This document shows, piece by piece, positions 1 to 8,903 of a DNA stretch of 64,000 nucleotides. Numbering within the stretch: position 1 is the stretch's first letter; each line of letters opens with the position of its first letter. The notes below the pieces were generated by a model that was not told the origin of the DNA, did not search any database, and worked only from the letters and a program-made list of their open reading frames with translations. The stretch lies in assembly GCF_046844695.1 (NCBI RefSeq), contig NZ_CP177354.1, forward strand, positions 1 through 64,000. The letters run 5' to 3'. Source of the DNA: Pokkaliibacter plantistimulans (GTDB lineage: Bacteria; Pseudomonadota; Gammaproteobacteria; Pseudomonadales; Balneatricaceae). The position numbers and the translations under genes were made by a program.

Positions 1-13
1 CGTTGCTGCGTGT

Positions 14-1021
14 TCAGTGGGGGCGCATTATAGGCACTTCCGGGAGACTGTCAACACCCTCGTAATATTTCTGTAATCCCTCTTGCCAGTACCTTCCTAT
101 ATGCTCGGATATTGGCTGCCACCACACATCCGCCTCATTCACCATGTGATGTCTTGCCCCTTCTATCCAATGAAGTTGCGACTCCGGGAAGAGCCGTCGG
201 TAAGCCTTCATGTTGGTACCTGCATCAACCGTCGTATCGTCTGTTCCCTGCAGCAACTGTAGAGGGAAATCTGAAGGCGCCGATTGCTCCATCATGGCAG
301 TCCAGCGAATCAATGCCCCGATCCAGCTAACAGACAGATACTCAGGCTGCAAAGCATCCTGCTGCAGAAAGCAATTGAAGCCTTCATCGTGGCTCACCGA
401 CCGAAAGGCCCTTTGCACTTTCTTCAAGAACGGCGACAACAACGTGTACAGGCAGCGGATCTGGAAAAAGCGACGCGGATACAACAATGGCGCCAGAGCA
501 GATACGCGGCTAAAAGCAGCGGCCAATTCGGCGTCATGCAGCAATGCATCGAGCAGAATACCTCCTCCCGTGCTCTGCCCCACTGCGAACAATGGCCCTG
601 CTGCAGGCAAGCAATACTCATTGACCACTACACGCAGTACAGACTGGTAGGTAGCGAAGTCATCAATACCGGCCCGCTCCCCCGACGACAGTCCATGTCC
701 TGGCAAATCGAACACGTAGACCTGCAGACTATGTTGCAGAGCCAGCTCATAAACCTTGCCAAACAGGCCAATGTGATCGGTATAGCCAGTCACCACCAGC
801 AGCGTTCCCAAGGGCGTGGCCGAAGGAACGAAGTGACACAGGTTGATCTGCATTCCGGCAATCTCACACCCACCCAGCTCGACCGTCGCACAGTAACGCT
901 GTGCCAGCTGGCGCAGACCATAGTGCTCAGCATATTGCTGCAGAATGGCTGGCAGATCGATCACGTCACAGGGAAAGGTGGGCAGCTGCTTCTGCAGAGT
1001 GGCAAGCGAAGGAAAATCCAT
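14..1021 (-). CDS. alpha/beta hydrolase (lysophospholipase-like)
   Basis: A 335-residue serine hydrolase of the alpha/beta fold, likely cytoplasmic since no signal peptide is seen. The nucleophile elbow GQSTGG puts the catalytic Ser near residue 150, the block DLPGHGLSSG near 105-114 is typical of the monoacylglycerol lipase/lysophospholipase group, and GTDD plus ARHHM in the last third supply the acid and the His. The ATG at 1021 follows an AAGG ribosome site. It lies after the fba terminator on the same strand. The substrate cannot be told from sequence; an esterase or a lysophospholipase is equally possible. Confidence 0.8.
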   Translation of the reverse strand: MDFPSLATLQKQLPTFPCDVIDLPAILQQYAEHYGLRQLAQRYCATVELGGCEIAGMQINLCHFVPSATPLGTLLVVTGYTDHIGLFGKVYELALQHSLQVYVFDLPGHGLSSGERAGIDDFATYQSVLRVVVNEYCLPAAGPLFAVGQSTGGGILLDALLHDAELAAAFSRVSALAPLLYPRRFFQIRCLYTLLSPFLKKVQRAFRSVSHDEGFNCFLQQDALQPEYLSVSWIGALIRWTAMMEQSAPSDFPLQLLQGTDDTTVDAGTNMKAYRRLFPESQLHWIEGARHHMVNEADVWWQPISEHIGRYWQEGLQKYYEGVDSLPEVPIMRPH

Positions 1022-1036
1022 AGATACCTTTAAAGC

Positions 1037-1066
1037 AAAATGCCTGTCGGCGAACCGACAGGCATT
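1037..1066 (-). terminator. Rho-independent terminator after fba
   Basis: A perfect 12-bp stem (1039-1050 with 1055-1066) and a 4-base loop, followed on the minus strand by TTTTGCTTT. It sits just past the fba stop codon and ends the epd-pgk-fba transcript. Confidence 0.85.
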
Positions 1067-1084
1067 GTGTGAGGCGGTAGAGGA

Positions 1085-2149
1085 TTAAACGACTTTCGCG
1101 TCTAACTCACCTTTTGCATACGCAACAGACATGGCGTCAAGAGAAATCACCTTGATCTTGTCAGCCTGCCCTGCTGTGCCGAATGCTTCATAACGCGCGA
1201 TACAGATGTCACGCATTGCATCAACGGTTTTGGCCAGATACTTGCGAGGATCGAATTCGCTCTTGTTCTGCGCCATAAAGCGGCGAATGGCACCGGTAGA
1301 AGCAAGACGCAAGTCAGTATCGATGTTGACCTTGCGCACACCGTACTTGATGCCTTCCACGATCTCATCGACTGGCACACCGTAAGTTTCGGGAATTTCA
1401 CCACCGAACTCATTGATGATCGCCAGCCAGTCTTGGGGCACAGAGGAAGAACCATGCATAACCAGATGGGTATTGGGAATACGCTGGTGAATTGCTTTGA
1501 TGCGCTCGATAGCCAGAATGTCGCCGGTCGGTGGACGGGTGAACTTGTACGCACCATGGCTGGTACCAATGGCAATCGCCAGTGCATCCACATTAGTGGC
1601 CATGACGAACTGAGCCGCTTCTTCAGGATCAGTCAGCAACTGGCTGTGATCCAGAGTTCCTTCAGCACCAACACCATCTTCCTCACCTGCCTGACCGGTT
1701 TCCAGAGAACCCAGACAGCCCAGCTCACCTTCAACAGACACGCCGCAAGCGTGCGCCATTTCTACGGTGCGACGAGTCACATCAACGTTATAGTCATAAT
1801 CAGCAGGGGTCTTACCGTCTTCCCTGAGAGAACCGTCCATCATGACCGAGCTGAAGCCCAGCTGAATGGAACGCTGGCAGATGGCAGGACTGGTGCCATG
1901 ATCCTGGTGCATCACTACAGGGATATGCGGAAACTCTTCAATGGCAGCCAGAATCAGATGACGCAGGAAAGGCGCACCGGCGTATTTGCGGGCACCGGCA
2001 GAGGCCTGCACAATCACCGGAGAGTTGGTTCTATCCGCCGCTTCCATAATGGCGCGCATCTGCTCAAGGTTGTTGACGTTAAATGCGGGTACGCCATAAC
2101 CGAACTCGGCAGCGTGATCCAGCAGCTGACGCATACTGATAAGAGCCAT
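1085..2149 (-). CDS. fba: class II fructose-bisphosphate aldolase
   Basis: A 354-residue zinc-dependent aldolase that interconverts fructose 1,6-bisphosphate and the two triose phosphates in glycolysis and gluconeogenesis. The start MALISMRQLLDHA, the metal-site block VVMHQDHG (about residues 76-83), VEGELGCLG and the later HGSSSVP are the CbbA/Fba class IIB signatures, and the length matches the family. The ATG at 2149 is preceded by AGAGGA. It is the last gene after epd and pgk and carries its own terminator. The gap to pgk is 155 bp, so it may also be made from a processed or separate message. Confidence 0.97.
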   Translation of the reverse strand: MALISMRQLLDHAAEFGYGVPAFNVNNLEQMRAIMEAADRTNSPVIVQASAGARKYAGAPFLRHLILAAIEEFPHIPVVMHQDHGTSPAICQRSIQLGFSSVMMDGSLREDGKTPADYDYNVDVTRRTVEMAHACGVSVEGELGCLGSLETGQAGEEDGVGAEGTLDHSQLLTDPEEAAQFVMATNVDALAIAIGTSHGAYKFTRPPTGDILAIERIKAIHQRIPNTHLVMHGSSSVPQDWLAIINEFGGEIPETYGVPVDEIVEGIKYGVRKVNIDTDLRLASTGAIRRFMAQNKSEFDPRKYLAKTVDAMRDICIARYEAFGTAGQADKIKVISLDAMSVAYAKGELDAKVV

Positions 2150-2230
2150 GTGTTAATCCTCTCTGGACGTTCGGGTTCGTCCGATTAATAGATAGTCATC
2201 TCTGCCCTGACAGGCAATGGTGCAATCTGC

Positions 2231-2247
2231 GCAGGCTAGCAGCCTGC
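2231..2247 (-). other. intercistronic hairpin between pgk and fba
   Basis: GCAGGCT pairs with AGCCTGC around a 3-base loop in the pgk-fba gap. No U tract follows, so an mRNA processing or stability element is more likely than a terminator. Confidence 0.35.
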
Positions 2248-2304
2248 AGCAGAGTGCATGGGATGGCAAAAAGTCACCTTGCCTGCCATCCGGGAGCATA
2301 CTGC

Positions 2305-3467
2305 TCAGGCAGCACGTTCCTGCAGCATCGCCACCGCGGGCAATACTTTCCCTTCCACAAACTCGAGGAAGGCCCCACCACCGGTGGAAATATAGGATAC
2401 CTGTTCAGCGATACCGTATTTATCAATGGCCGCCAGCGTATCGCCACCACCAGCGATAGAGAACGCCGACGAGGAAGCAATGGCCATGGACAGTGTCTTG
2501 GTACCTTCACCAAACTGATCAAACTCAAAGACACCTACAGGACCATTCCACAGGATGGTCTGGCTGGACTTCAGCATCTGCGCCAACTTCTCTGCAGTTT
2601 TTGGACCGATATCCAGGATCATGTCGTCATCACTGACATCATCAACACTCTTCACTGTGGCTTCAGCATCCGCTGCAAAGGCCTTGGCAACCACCACGTC
2701 CTCCGGCAGAGGAATGCTGACCTTGGCCATCAGTGCCCTAGCAGTCTCCAGCAGATCAGGCTCATACAGTGACTTACCAACGTTTTTGCCTGCCGCGGCC
2801 AGGAAGGTATTGGCAATACCCCCCCCACAATCAGCTGATCACAGATCACGCTCAGCGAGTTCAGTACATCCAGCTTGGTGGACACCTTGGAGCCGCCGAC
2901 AATGGCCGCCATGGGCTTGGCAGGTTTATCCAGCGCTTTACCCAGTGCATCCAGCTCCGCTGCCAGCAGCGGGCCAGCACAGGCGATCGGAGCAAACTGG
3001 CCCACACCGTGGGTGGAAGCCTGAGCGCGATGCGCGGTACCAAAGGCGTCCATCACATAGACATCACACAGTGCTGCCATTTTCTTCGACAGTTCTTCGC
3101 TGTTCTTGCCTTCACCCTTGTTGAAGCGCACGTTCTCGAACAGCACGACATCACCATCGTTGAGGTTCAACTCGGCATCCAACCAGTCACGGATCACCGG
3201 CACTTCGCGACCCAGCAACTTACCCAGATGCTCAGCCACTGGCTGCAGCGAACTGGCCTGATCAAACACGCCTTCCTCGGGACGGCCCAGATGCGACATC
3301 AGCATGACCTTGGCACCTTTCTCCATGGCCAGTCTGATGGTGGGCAACGAGGCCTGAATACGGGCATCCGACGTGACCTTGCCATCTTTGACGGGGACGT
3401 TCAGGTCTTCACGGATCAGCACACGCTTACCAGCCAGATCCAGATCAGTCATCTTGATTACGTTCAT
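2305..3467 (-). CDS. pgk: phosphoglycerate kinase, one-base frameshift
   Basis: Phosphoglycerate kinase transfers phosphate between 1,3-bisphosphoglycerate and ADP in the cytoplasm. The N-terminal part (to about residue 215) has the expected RVLIREDLNVPV, SHLGRPEEG and AIVGGSKVSTKL blocks. The reading frame then breaks in a run of eight G (minus strand, 2819-2826), inside the LIVGGGIANTF block; the rest continues in another frame, with GGDTLAAI and STGGGAFLE near the end. Adding one G gives exactly 387 residues, the E. coli length, so one G is missing. Since the gene is central, a sequencing error in the homopolymer is the first explanation. The start follows AGGAAG, and epd ends 37 bp upstream. 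Confidence 0.92.
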
Positions 3468-3504
3468 GGGTCTTCCTGAGGACAGTCAGTTAACAAATAG
3501 AGTT

Positions 3505-4530
3505 TCAGCGAGTGGCAAGGCCCAGCCAGTACCGCGACACATCCAGCATGCGGTTGGCAAAGCCCCACTCGTTATCAAACCAGCACATCAGCTTCAGCAT
3601 GCGCTCGCCACTGACCCGTGTCTGGGTACCGTCTACAACAACGGAGCGTACATCATGGTTGAAGTCCACCGAGGCATGCGGCTCTTCGGTGTACCCCAGC
3701 AAACCACGCAGCGGCTCCAATTCACTGGCCTTGCGCAGCAGTGCATTCACTTCCGTCGCCGTTACTGCCTGATTCAGATTAAGGGTGATATCCATGGCCG
3801 ACACATTAATGGTTGGCACACGCATGGCAAGGCATTGGAAACGACCAGAAAGATGCGGTAGCAGACGGTCAAGACCGCGCGCCAGACCGGTATCCACCGG
3901 AATAATGGAACTCAGGGCACTGCGGGTCAGACGCAGATTAGTATGGTGATAGGCATCAATGACCGGCTGATCATTCATGGCCGAGTGAATCGTCGTGGTC
4001 ACACCACACTCGATACCGAACTGCCGATCCAACAGATCCAGTACCGGCACCAGACAGTTCGTGGTGCAGGATGCCGCCGATACGATGCGCTGCTCAGCAG
4101 CCAGCTGCAGATGGTTAATACCATAAACGATGGTGGCATCCACATCAGCAGAAGCAGGCTGTGAGAATAACAACCGCTGTGCGCCTGCCTGCAGGTGTGT
4201 CTCCGCCGCAGCGCGCTCGCTGAATGAGCCGGAGCACTCCAGCACCAGATCCACATCGAGTTCAGCCCAGGGCAGGTTTTCTGGCTGGCGTTCGTTCAGC
4301 ACCAGAATGCGGTCATCACCGATGCGCATCGCCTCGCCTTCACGACTGACCGGTAGCGGAAACCGCCCATGGGTGGTGTCGTAACGCGTCAGATAGGCCA
4401 CCGTATCAATATCTGACAGCTCGTTGAGTGCCACGACCTGTAGCTGTTCACGATATCCGCCTTCATACAGTGCACGCAAAACGCACTGCCCGATCCTTCC
4501 ATAACCATTGATGGCAACACGGTACGCCAT
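3505..4530 (-). CDS. epd: erythrose-4-phosphate dehydrogenase
   Basis: A 341-residue member of the GAPDH family. The NAD-binding start is YRVAINGYGRIGQCVLRAL and the active-site cysteine lies in SAASCTTNCLVPVLDLL. The wording of these blocks and the position upstream of pgk and fba, with tkt next door, fit Epd (erythrose 4-phosphate to 4-phosphoerythronate, used in pyridoxal phosphate synthesis) better than glycolytic GapA; this is partly inferred from context. The ATG follows AAGGTGA. It shares an operon with pgk, and a hairpin separates it from tkt. Confidence 0.9.
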   Translation of the reverse strand: MAYRVAINGYGRIGQCVLRALYEGGYREQLQVVALNELSDIDTVAYLTRYDTTHGRFPLPVSREGEAMRIGDDRILVLNERQPENLPWAELDVDLVLECSGSFSERAAAETHLQAGAQRLLFSQPASADVDATIVYGINHLQLAAEQRIVSAASCTTNCLVPVLDLLDRQFGIECGVTTTIHSAMNDQPVIDAYHHTNLRLTRSALSSIIPVDTGLARGLDRLLPHLSGRFQCLAMRVPTINVSAMDITLNLNQAVTATEVNALLRKASELEPLRGLLGYTEEPHASVDFNHDVRSVVVDGTQTRVSGERMLKLMCWFDNEWGFANRMLDVSRYWLGLATR

Positions 4531-4597
4531 GAATCACGTCACCTTGCAAAGATACCCGCACAACCGCTGCAGAATGGATTCAGCAGCATGAAGATGC

Positions 4598-4626
4598 ACA
4601 AAGGGGGCTAATAATGCCCCCTTTGT
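4598..4626 (-). terminator. terminator after tkt
   Basis: An 11-bp perfect stem (4598-4608 with 4616-4626) with a 7-base loop lies 15 bp past the tkt stop codon. The downstream U tract is weak, so read-through into epd is possible. Confidence 0.65.
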
Positions 4627-4640
4627 AAACTGGCTGTCGA

Positions 4641-6638
4641 TTAGACCAACAGCGACTTGGCCGTGGCCACGACGTTGTCGACGGTAAAGCCGAACAACTT
4701 GAACAGCGCACCGGCCGGAGCTGACTCACCAAAGGTTGTCATACCGACGATCTTGCCGTTCAGGCCCACGTACTTGTACCAGAAGTCAGCATGAGCCGCT
4801 TCAACCGCTACACGCGCAGTGACTGCGGCGGGTAGAACGGCCTCACGGTAAGCCACGTCCTGACGGTCAAAGACGTCAGTAGAAGCCATGGATACCACAC
4901 GCACCCTGACGCCTTCGGCAGCCAGCTGCTCAGCGGCCTTCACCGTCAGCTCCACTTCCGAGCCAGTAGCGATCAGAATCAGTTGCGGCTGACCATCGCA
5001 ATCCACCAGCACATAACCGCCACGTGCCACATTGGCCAGCTGCTCGTCGCTGCGTGGCATGTGCATCAGATTCTGACGGGAGAACACCAGCGCACTGGGG
5101 CCATCGGCACGCACAACAGCCTGCTTCCAGGCCACGGCTGACTCAACCGCATCACAGGGACGCCATACGTCCAGATTCGGCGTGCTGCGCATGTTGGCCA
5201 GCTGCTCAATAGGCTGGTGAGTCGGGCCGTCTTCACCCAGACCGATGGAGTCATGGGTATAAACGAAGATGTTGCGCAGTTTCATCAGCGCCGCCATGCG
5301 CACGGCATTGCGGGCATATTCCATGAAGACCAGGAAAGTAGCGCCATAAGGAATGAAGCCGCCGTGCAGCGTCAGACCATTCATAATGGCGCTCATACCG
5401 AATTCGCGCACACCGTAATAAATGTAGTTGCCCGCAGCATCCTCAGCCGATACGCCCTTGGCACCTTTCCACAGAGTCAGGTTGGAACCCGCCAGATCCG
5501 CTGAGCCGCCCAACAACTCAGGCAGCATGGGTGCAAAAGCGTTGATGCTGTTCTGTGAAGCCTTGCGTGAAGCGATGGTTTCGCCTTTTTCCTGACAGGC
5601 ACGAATATAGGCATCAGCATCGGCCACGAACGTGGCAGGCAGCTCGCCACTGATGCGACGCAGCAGGGCAGCAGCCAGCTCGGGGTAGGCTTCTTGATAA
5701 CGGGCAAACAGGTCATTCCACTGGTTTTCCTGTTTGGTGCCACGTTTCTGTGCATTCCACTCGGCGTAGATATCTTCCGGTACTTCAAACGCAGGGTGAG
5801 ACCAGCCCAGCGCTTCACGGGTCAGCGCCACTTCGGCTTCACCCAGTGCAGCACCGTGACAATCTTCTTTACCCTGCTTGTTCGGTGAGCCGAAACCGAT
5901 AATAGTCTTGCAGCAAATCAGAGTGGGCTTGTCAGATTCCTGACGCGCCTCCTTGATGGCTTCCTTGATCGCTTTGGCATCGTGACCATCGACATCCTTG
6001 ATGACATGCCAGCCATAGGATTTGAAGCGCTTCGCGGTGTCGTCGGTAAACCAGCCTTCCACTTCCCCGTCGATGGAAATGCCGTTGTCGTCATAGAACG
6101 CAATCAGTTTGCCCAGTCCCAGCGTACCCGCCAGCGAGCACACTTCATGGGAAATACCTTCCATCATGCAGCCGTCGCCAAGGAACACATAGGTGTGGTG
6201 GTCCACCAGATCAAAGCCATCACGGTTAAAGTTGGCTGCCAGTACCTTCTCGGCCAGAGCCATACCCACGGCGTTGGCAATCCCCTGTCCCAGCGGACCC
6301 GTGGTGGTTTCGACACCGGGGCAATAACCATACTCAGGATGCCCGGCGGTTTTGGAATGCAGTTGGCGGAAGTTTTTCAGGTCATCAATGCTGACGTCAT
6401 AGCCAGTCAGATGCAGCAGACTGTAGATCAGCATGGAGCCATGGCCATTGGACAGCACGAAGCGGTCGCGGTTGAACCAGTGCGGATTGGTAGGATTGTG
6501 CTGCATGAAGTCGTTCCACAGCACTTCGGCAATATCTGCCATGCCCATCGGGGCACCGGGATGGCCGGAGTTGGCTTTCTGCACGGCATCCATACTCAGT
6601 GCACGGATAGCGTTGGCAAGATCTCGACGAGAAGGCAT
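4641..6638 (-). CDS. tkt: transketolase
   Basis: Thiamine diphosphate-dependent transketolase of the pentose phosphate pathway, 665 residues from the ATG at 6638, the usual length. Visible blocks are ANSGHPGAPMGMAD, the cofactor motif starting at GDGCMMEGISHEV, the GPTHQPIEQLA segment of the pyrimidine domain, and a C-terminal transketolase domain. The frame stays open upstream to 6869, but the 6638 start has AGGAG eight bases before it and matches family N-termini, so the extension is rejected. The gene is divergent from metK; the roughly 275-bp gap between the two starts must hold both promoters. Confidence 0.96.
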   Translation of the reverse strand: MPSRRDLANAIRALSMDAVQKANSGHPGAPMGMADIAEVLWNDFMQHNPTNPHWFNRDRFVLSNGHGSMLIYSLLHLTGYDVSIDDLKNFRQLHSKTAGHPEYGYCPGVETTTGPLGQGIANAVGMALAEKVLAANFNRDGFDLVDHHTYVFLGDGCMMEGISHEVCSLAGTLGLGKLIAFYDDNGISIDGEVEGWFTDDTAKRFKSYGWHVIKDVDGHDAKAIKEAIKEARQESDKPTLICCKTIIGFGSPNKQGKEDCHGAALGEAEVALTREALGWSHPAFEVPEDIYAEWNAQKRGTKQENQWNDLFARYQEAYPELAAALLRRISGELPATFVADADAYIRACQEKGETIASRKASQNSINAFAPMLPELLGGSADLAGSNLTLWKGAKGVSAEDAAGNYIYYGVREFGMSAIMNGLTLHGGFIPYGATFLVFMEYARNAVRMAALMKLRNIFVYTHDSIGLGEDGPTHQPIEQLANMRSTPNLDVWRPCDAVESAVAWKQAVVRADGPSALVFSRQNLMHMPRSDEQLANVARGGYVLVDCDGQPQLILIATGSEVELTVKAAEQLAAEGVRVRVVSMASTDVFDRQDVAYREAVLPAAVTARVAVEAAHADFWYKYVGLNGKIVGMTTFGESAPAGALFKLFGFTVDNVVATAKSLLV

Positions 6639-6913
6639 TATCAGTCTCCTGGGGGATGGTCGCATTAGCCCGTGATGAAAATTGCGCCATATTGTCCCTG
6701 TCCATTCCCTGAACTGCAATGTCTGCTTGCTGATTGGCGTTGATTTTGCCGCATTTAGCCCAAGTGGCGATGAAATTCGGGAAAATTCGCCCTCATCCAT
6801 GGCCCGCCCCTGCCCAGACGGGTATACTTGCCGATTCTGTCGCTTCGGCAGAACTCCCACGGCCCGCAAGGCCCGTAATTAAGTCACTGCTCCCAGCTCG
6901 GGAGTACTCAATT
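6639..6913. promoter_or_regulatory. divergent tkt/metK control region
   Basis: The space between the tkt and metK starts. I could not assign -10/-35 boxes with confidence. On the metK side the leader is rich in hairpins: 6829-6834 pairs with 6845-6850, and the GGGAGT ribosome site at 6900-6905 can pair with either ACTCCC at 6853-6858 or CTCCC at 6890-6894. This suggests that metK translation can be occluded. It does not match any SAM riboswitch class I can recognise. Confidence 0.5.
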
Positions 6914-8122
6914 ATGAGGCTTATCTCACAAATGAGCAGCTATCGTATTTTCACCTCCGAATCCGTCTCTGAAGGTCATCCCGACAAAATCGCGGATCAG
7001 ATCTCCGACGCGGTACTCGATGCCATCATCAGTCAGGACAAATATGCCCGCGTGGCCTGTGAAACACTGGTCAAGACCGGTGTGGCAATCGTAGCCGGAG
7101 AAATCTCCACCTCTGCATGGGTAGATCTGGAAGACCTGGTGCGCAAAGTCATCTGCGACATCGGCTACACCTCTTCCGACGTCGGTTTCGACGGCGCTAC
7201 CTGCGGCATTCTCAATATCATCGGCAAACAGTCCATCGACATCGCTCAGGGCGTAGACCGCTCCAGGCCAGAAGATCAGGGCGCCGGTGACCAGGGTCTG
7301 ATGTTTGGCTATGCCAGCAACGAGACCGATGTACTGATGCCCGCCCCTATCTGCTACGCCCACCGTCTGGTTGAGCGTCAGGCAGAAGCGCGCAAATCCG
7401 GTCTGCTGCCCTGGCTGCGTCCCGATGCGAAGAGCCAGGTCACCTTCCGCTATGAAGACGGCAAGGTTGCCGGTATCGACGCCGTCGTACTGTCTACCCA
7501 GCACAATCCTGACGTGAAGCAGTCTGACCTGCGCGAAGCGGTCATGGAGCTGATCATCAAGCACGTGCTGCCCGCAGAATGGATCAGCAAGGACACCCAG
7601 TTCCACATAAACCCCACCGGCCAGTTCATCATTGGCGGCCCGGTCGGTGACTGTGGTCTGACCGGCCGTAAGATCATCGTGGATACCTACGGTGGTATGG
7701 CTCGTCACGGTGGTGGCGCCTTCTCCGGCAAGGACCCATCGAAAGTGGACCGTTCTGCCGCCTACGCGGGTCGCTATGTTGCCAAGAACATCGTGGCTGC
7801 CGGTCTGGCAGATCAGTGCGAAATTCAGGTCTCCTACGCCATCGGTGTCGCCCAGCCGACTTCTATCTCTATCAATACCTTCGGCACTGGCAAGGTAAGC
7901 GAAGAGCGCCTGATCGAACTGGTACGTCGCCACTTCGACCTGCGTCCGTATGCCATCACCACCATGCTGGACCTGCTGCATCCGATGTATCAGGCGACTG
8001 CTTCCTATGGTCACTTCGGCCGTAACCCCTATGAAATGACCGTGAACGGCGAAACCTTCACTGCCTTCACCTGGGAACGTACCGACAAAGCCGAAGCACT
8101 GCGTGCTGACGCGGGTCTGTAA
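6914..8122 (+). CDS. metK: S-adenosylmethionine synthase
   Basis: Methionine adenosyltransferase makes SAM from methionine and ATP. The protein carries the family markers FTSESVSEGHPDKIADQ, the ATP loop GGGAFSGKDPSKVDRSAAY, and ends with the usual FAWE-like segment (FTWERTD). Two starts are plausible: ATG 6914 (402 residues, GGAG at the right distance) and ATG 6932 (396 residues, closer to the family N-terminus, with a poorer ribosome site). The open frame reaching back to 6734 is not coding-like. It stands alone, followed by a strong terminator shared with mscL. Confidence 0.96.
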   Translation: MRLISQMSSYRIFTSESVSEGHPDKIADQISDAVLDAIISQDKYARVACETLVKTGVAIVAGEISTSAWVDLEDLVRKVICDIGYTSSDVGFDGATCGILNIIGKQSIDIAQGVDRSRPEDQGAGDQGLMFGYASNETDVLMPAPICYAHRLVERQAEARKSGLLPWLRPDAKSQVTFRYEDGKVAGIDAVVLSTQHNPDVKQSDLREAVMELIIKHVLPAEWISKDTQFHINPTGQFIIGGPVGDCGLTGRKIIVDTYGGMARHGGGAFSGKDPSKVDRSAAYAGRYVAKNIVAAGLADQCEIQVSYAIGVAQPTSISINTFGTGKVSEERLIELVRRHFDLRPYAITTMLDLLHPMYQATASYGHFGRNPYEMTVNGETFTAFTWERTDKAEALRADAGL

Positions 8123-8173
8123 TGCGCTGATTGCCGCATTATGACCGGGCCGTCAGCCATGACAGCCCAATAA

Positions 8174-8203
8174 CACAACACCCCGCCTCGGCGGGGTGTT
8201 GTG
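8174..8203. terminator. bidirectional terminator metK/mscL
   Basis: A perfect 13-bp GC-rich stem (8174-8186 with 8191-8203) with loop CTCG between the convergent metK and mscL genes. The T tract is short on both sides (CTTTCTG on plus, TTATTGGG on minus), but the stem is strong. Confidence 0.8.
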
Positions 8204-8230
8204 CTTTCTGCTACCAGCAAAGGCAGCGGA

Positions 8231-8698
8231 TCAGACCGAACTGGTCAGTTCCGAAGTACAGCACGGGCAGCGGATAGCCTTGAGAGGGATGGCACTGCAG
8301 CAGAAGCCACACTCTTTGGTGGTCGGAGCAGCAGCGGGCGCTTCCTCGGCCTTGCCACTTTCCTGCAACTTGTTCATGGCCTTGATCAGCATGAACAGCG
8401 CAAATGCCATGATCACAAAGCTGATCACAGAGTTGATGAACAAGCCGACATTGAGGGTAACGGCACCAGCGGCTTTGGCCGCTGCCAGGGTAGCGTAGTG
8501 CGCCCCTTCAGCCGCAGGCTTTAGCGTGACAAACAGATCACTGAAGTCGACATTCCCCAGCAGCATGCCGATCGGCGGCATCAGCACGTCATCCACCATG
8601 CTTTTGACGATCGTACCGAACGCACCACCGATGATGATACCTACGGCCATATCCACTACGTTGCCGCGCAGGGCAAACTTCTTAAACTCTTCCAGCAT
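8231..8698 (-). CDS. mscL: large-conductance mechanosensitive channel
   Basis: A 155-residue inner-membrane channel that opens under hypo-osmotic stress. The N-terminus MLEEFKKFALRGNVVDMAVG, TM1 with IIIGGAFGTIVKS, and TM2 with ISFVIMAFALFMLIKAMN are diagnostic. The start at 8698 has GGAGCGAGAG upstream; a longer frame to 8794 is rejected. Unlike the 136-residue E. coli form it ends in two cysteine pairs, CGFCC then CPCC, within the last 30 residues, which look like a small zinc ribbon in the cytoplasm. Such tails occur in some other MscL homologues. Their role is unknown to me. Confidence 0.95.
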   Translation of the reverse strand: MLEEFKKFALRGNVVDMAVGIIIGGAFGTIVKSMVDDVLMPPIGMLLGNVDFSDLFVTLKPAAEGAHYATLAAAKAAGAVTLNVGLFINSVISFVIMAFALFMLIKAMNKLQESGKAEEAPAAAPTTKECGFCCSAIPLKAIRCPCCTSELTSSV

Positions 8699-8903
8699 TG
8701 CTCTCGCTCCTTTGCATGACCATCTTGTGCGGTGCTCTGCCAGCCACTCCTCAGATGACGAGCTATACGCCTGACAGGCGCACCCTGACCCCACAGGTGG
8801 TGGTCACAGGCAAGTGTACGTTGAGAACGCCGGGAATGCTTAGTGAAATCCAGTCATTAGTACCGTTTCTTTACAGTTACCCCCAGATAGACGCAGATCA
8901 GCC

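Noticed and set aside
6639..6869. N-terminal extension of transketolase
   Set aside because: The ATG at 6638 has a good ribosome site and matches family length; the extension crosses the divergent promoter region.
6734..6913. N-terminal extension of MetK
   Set aside because: Overlaps the leader and does not resemble any MetK N-terminus.
6820..6913. Known SAM riboswitch before metK
   Set aside because: None of the conserved cores of the SAM riboswitch classes could be seen; only generic pairing near the ribosome site.
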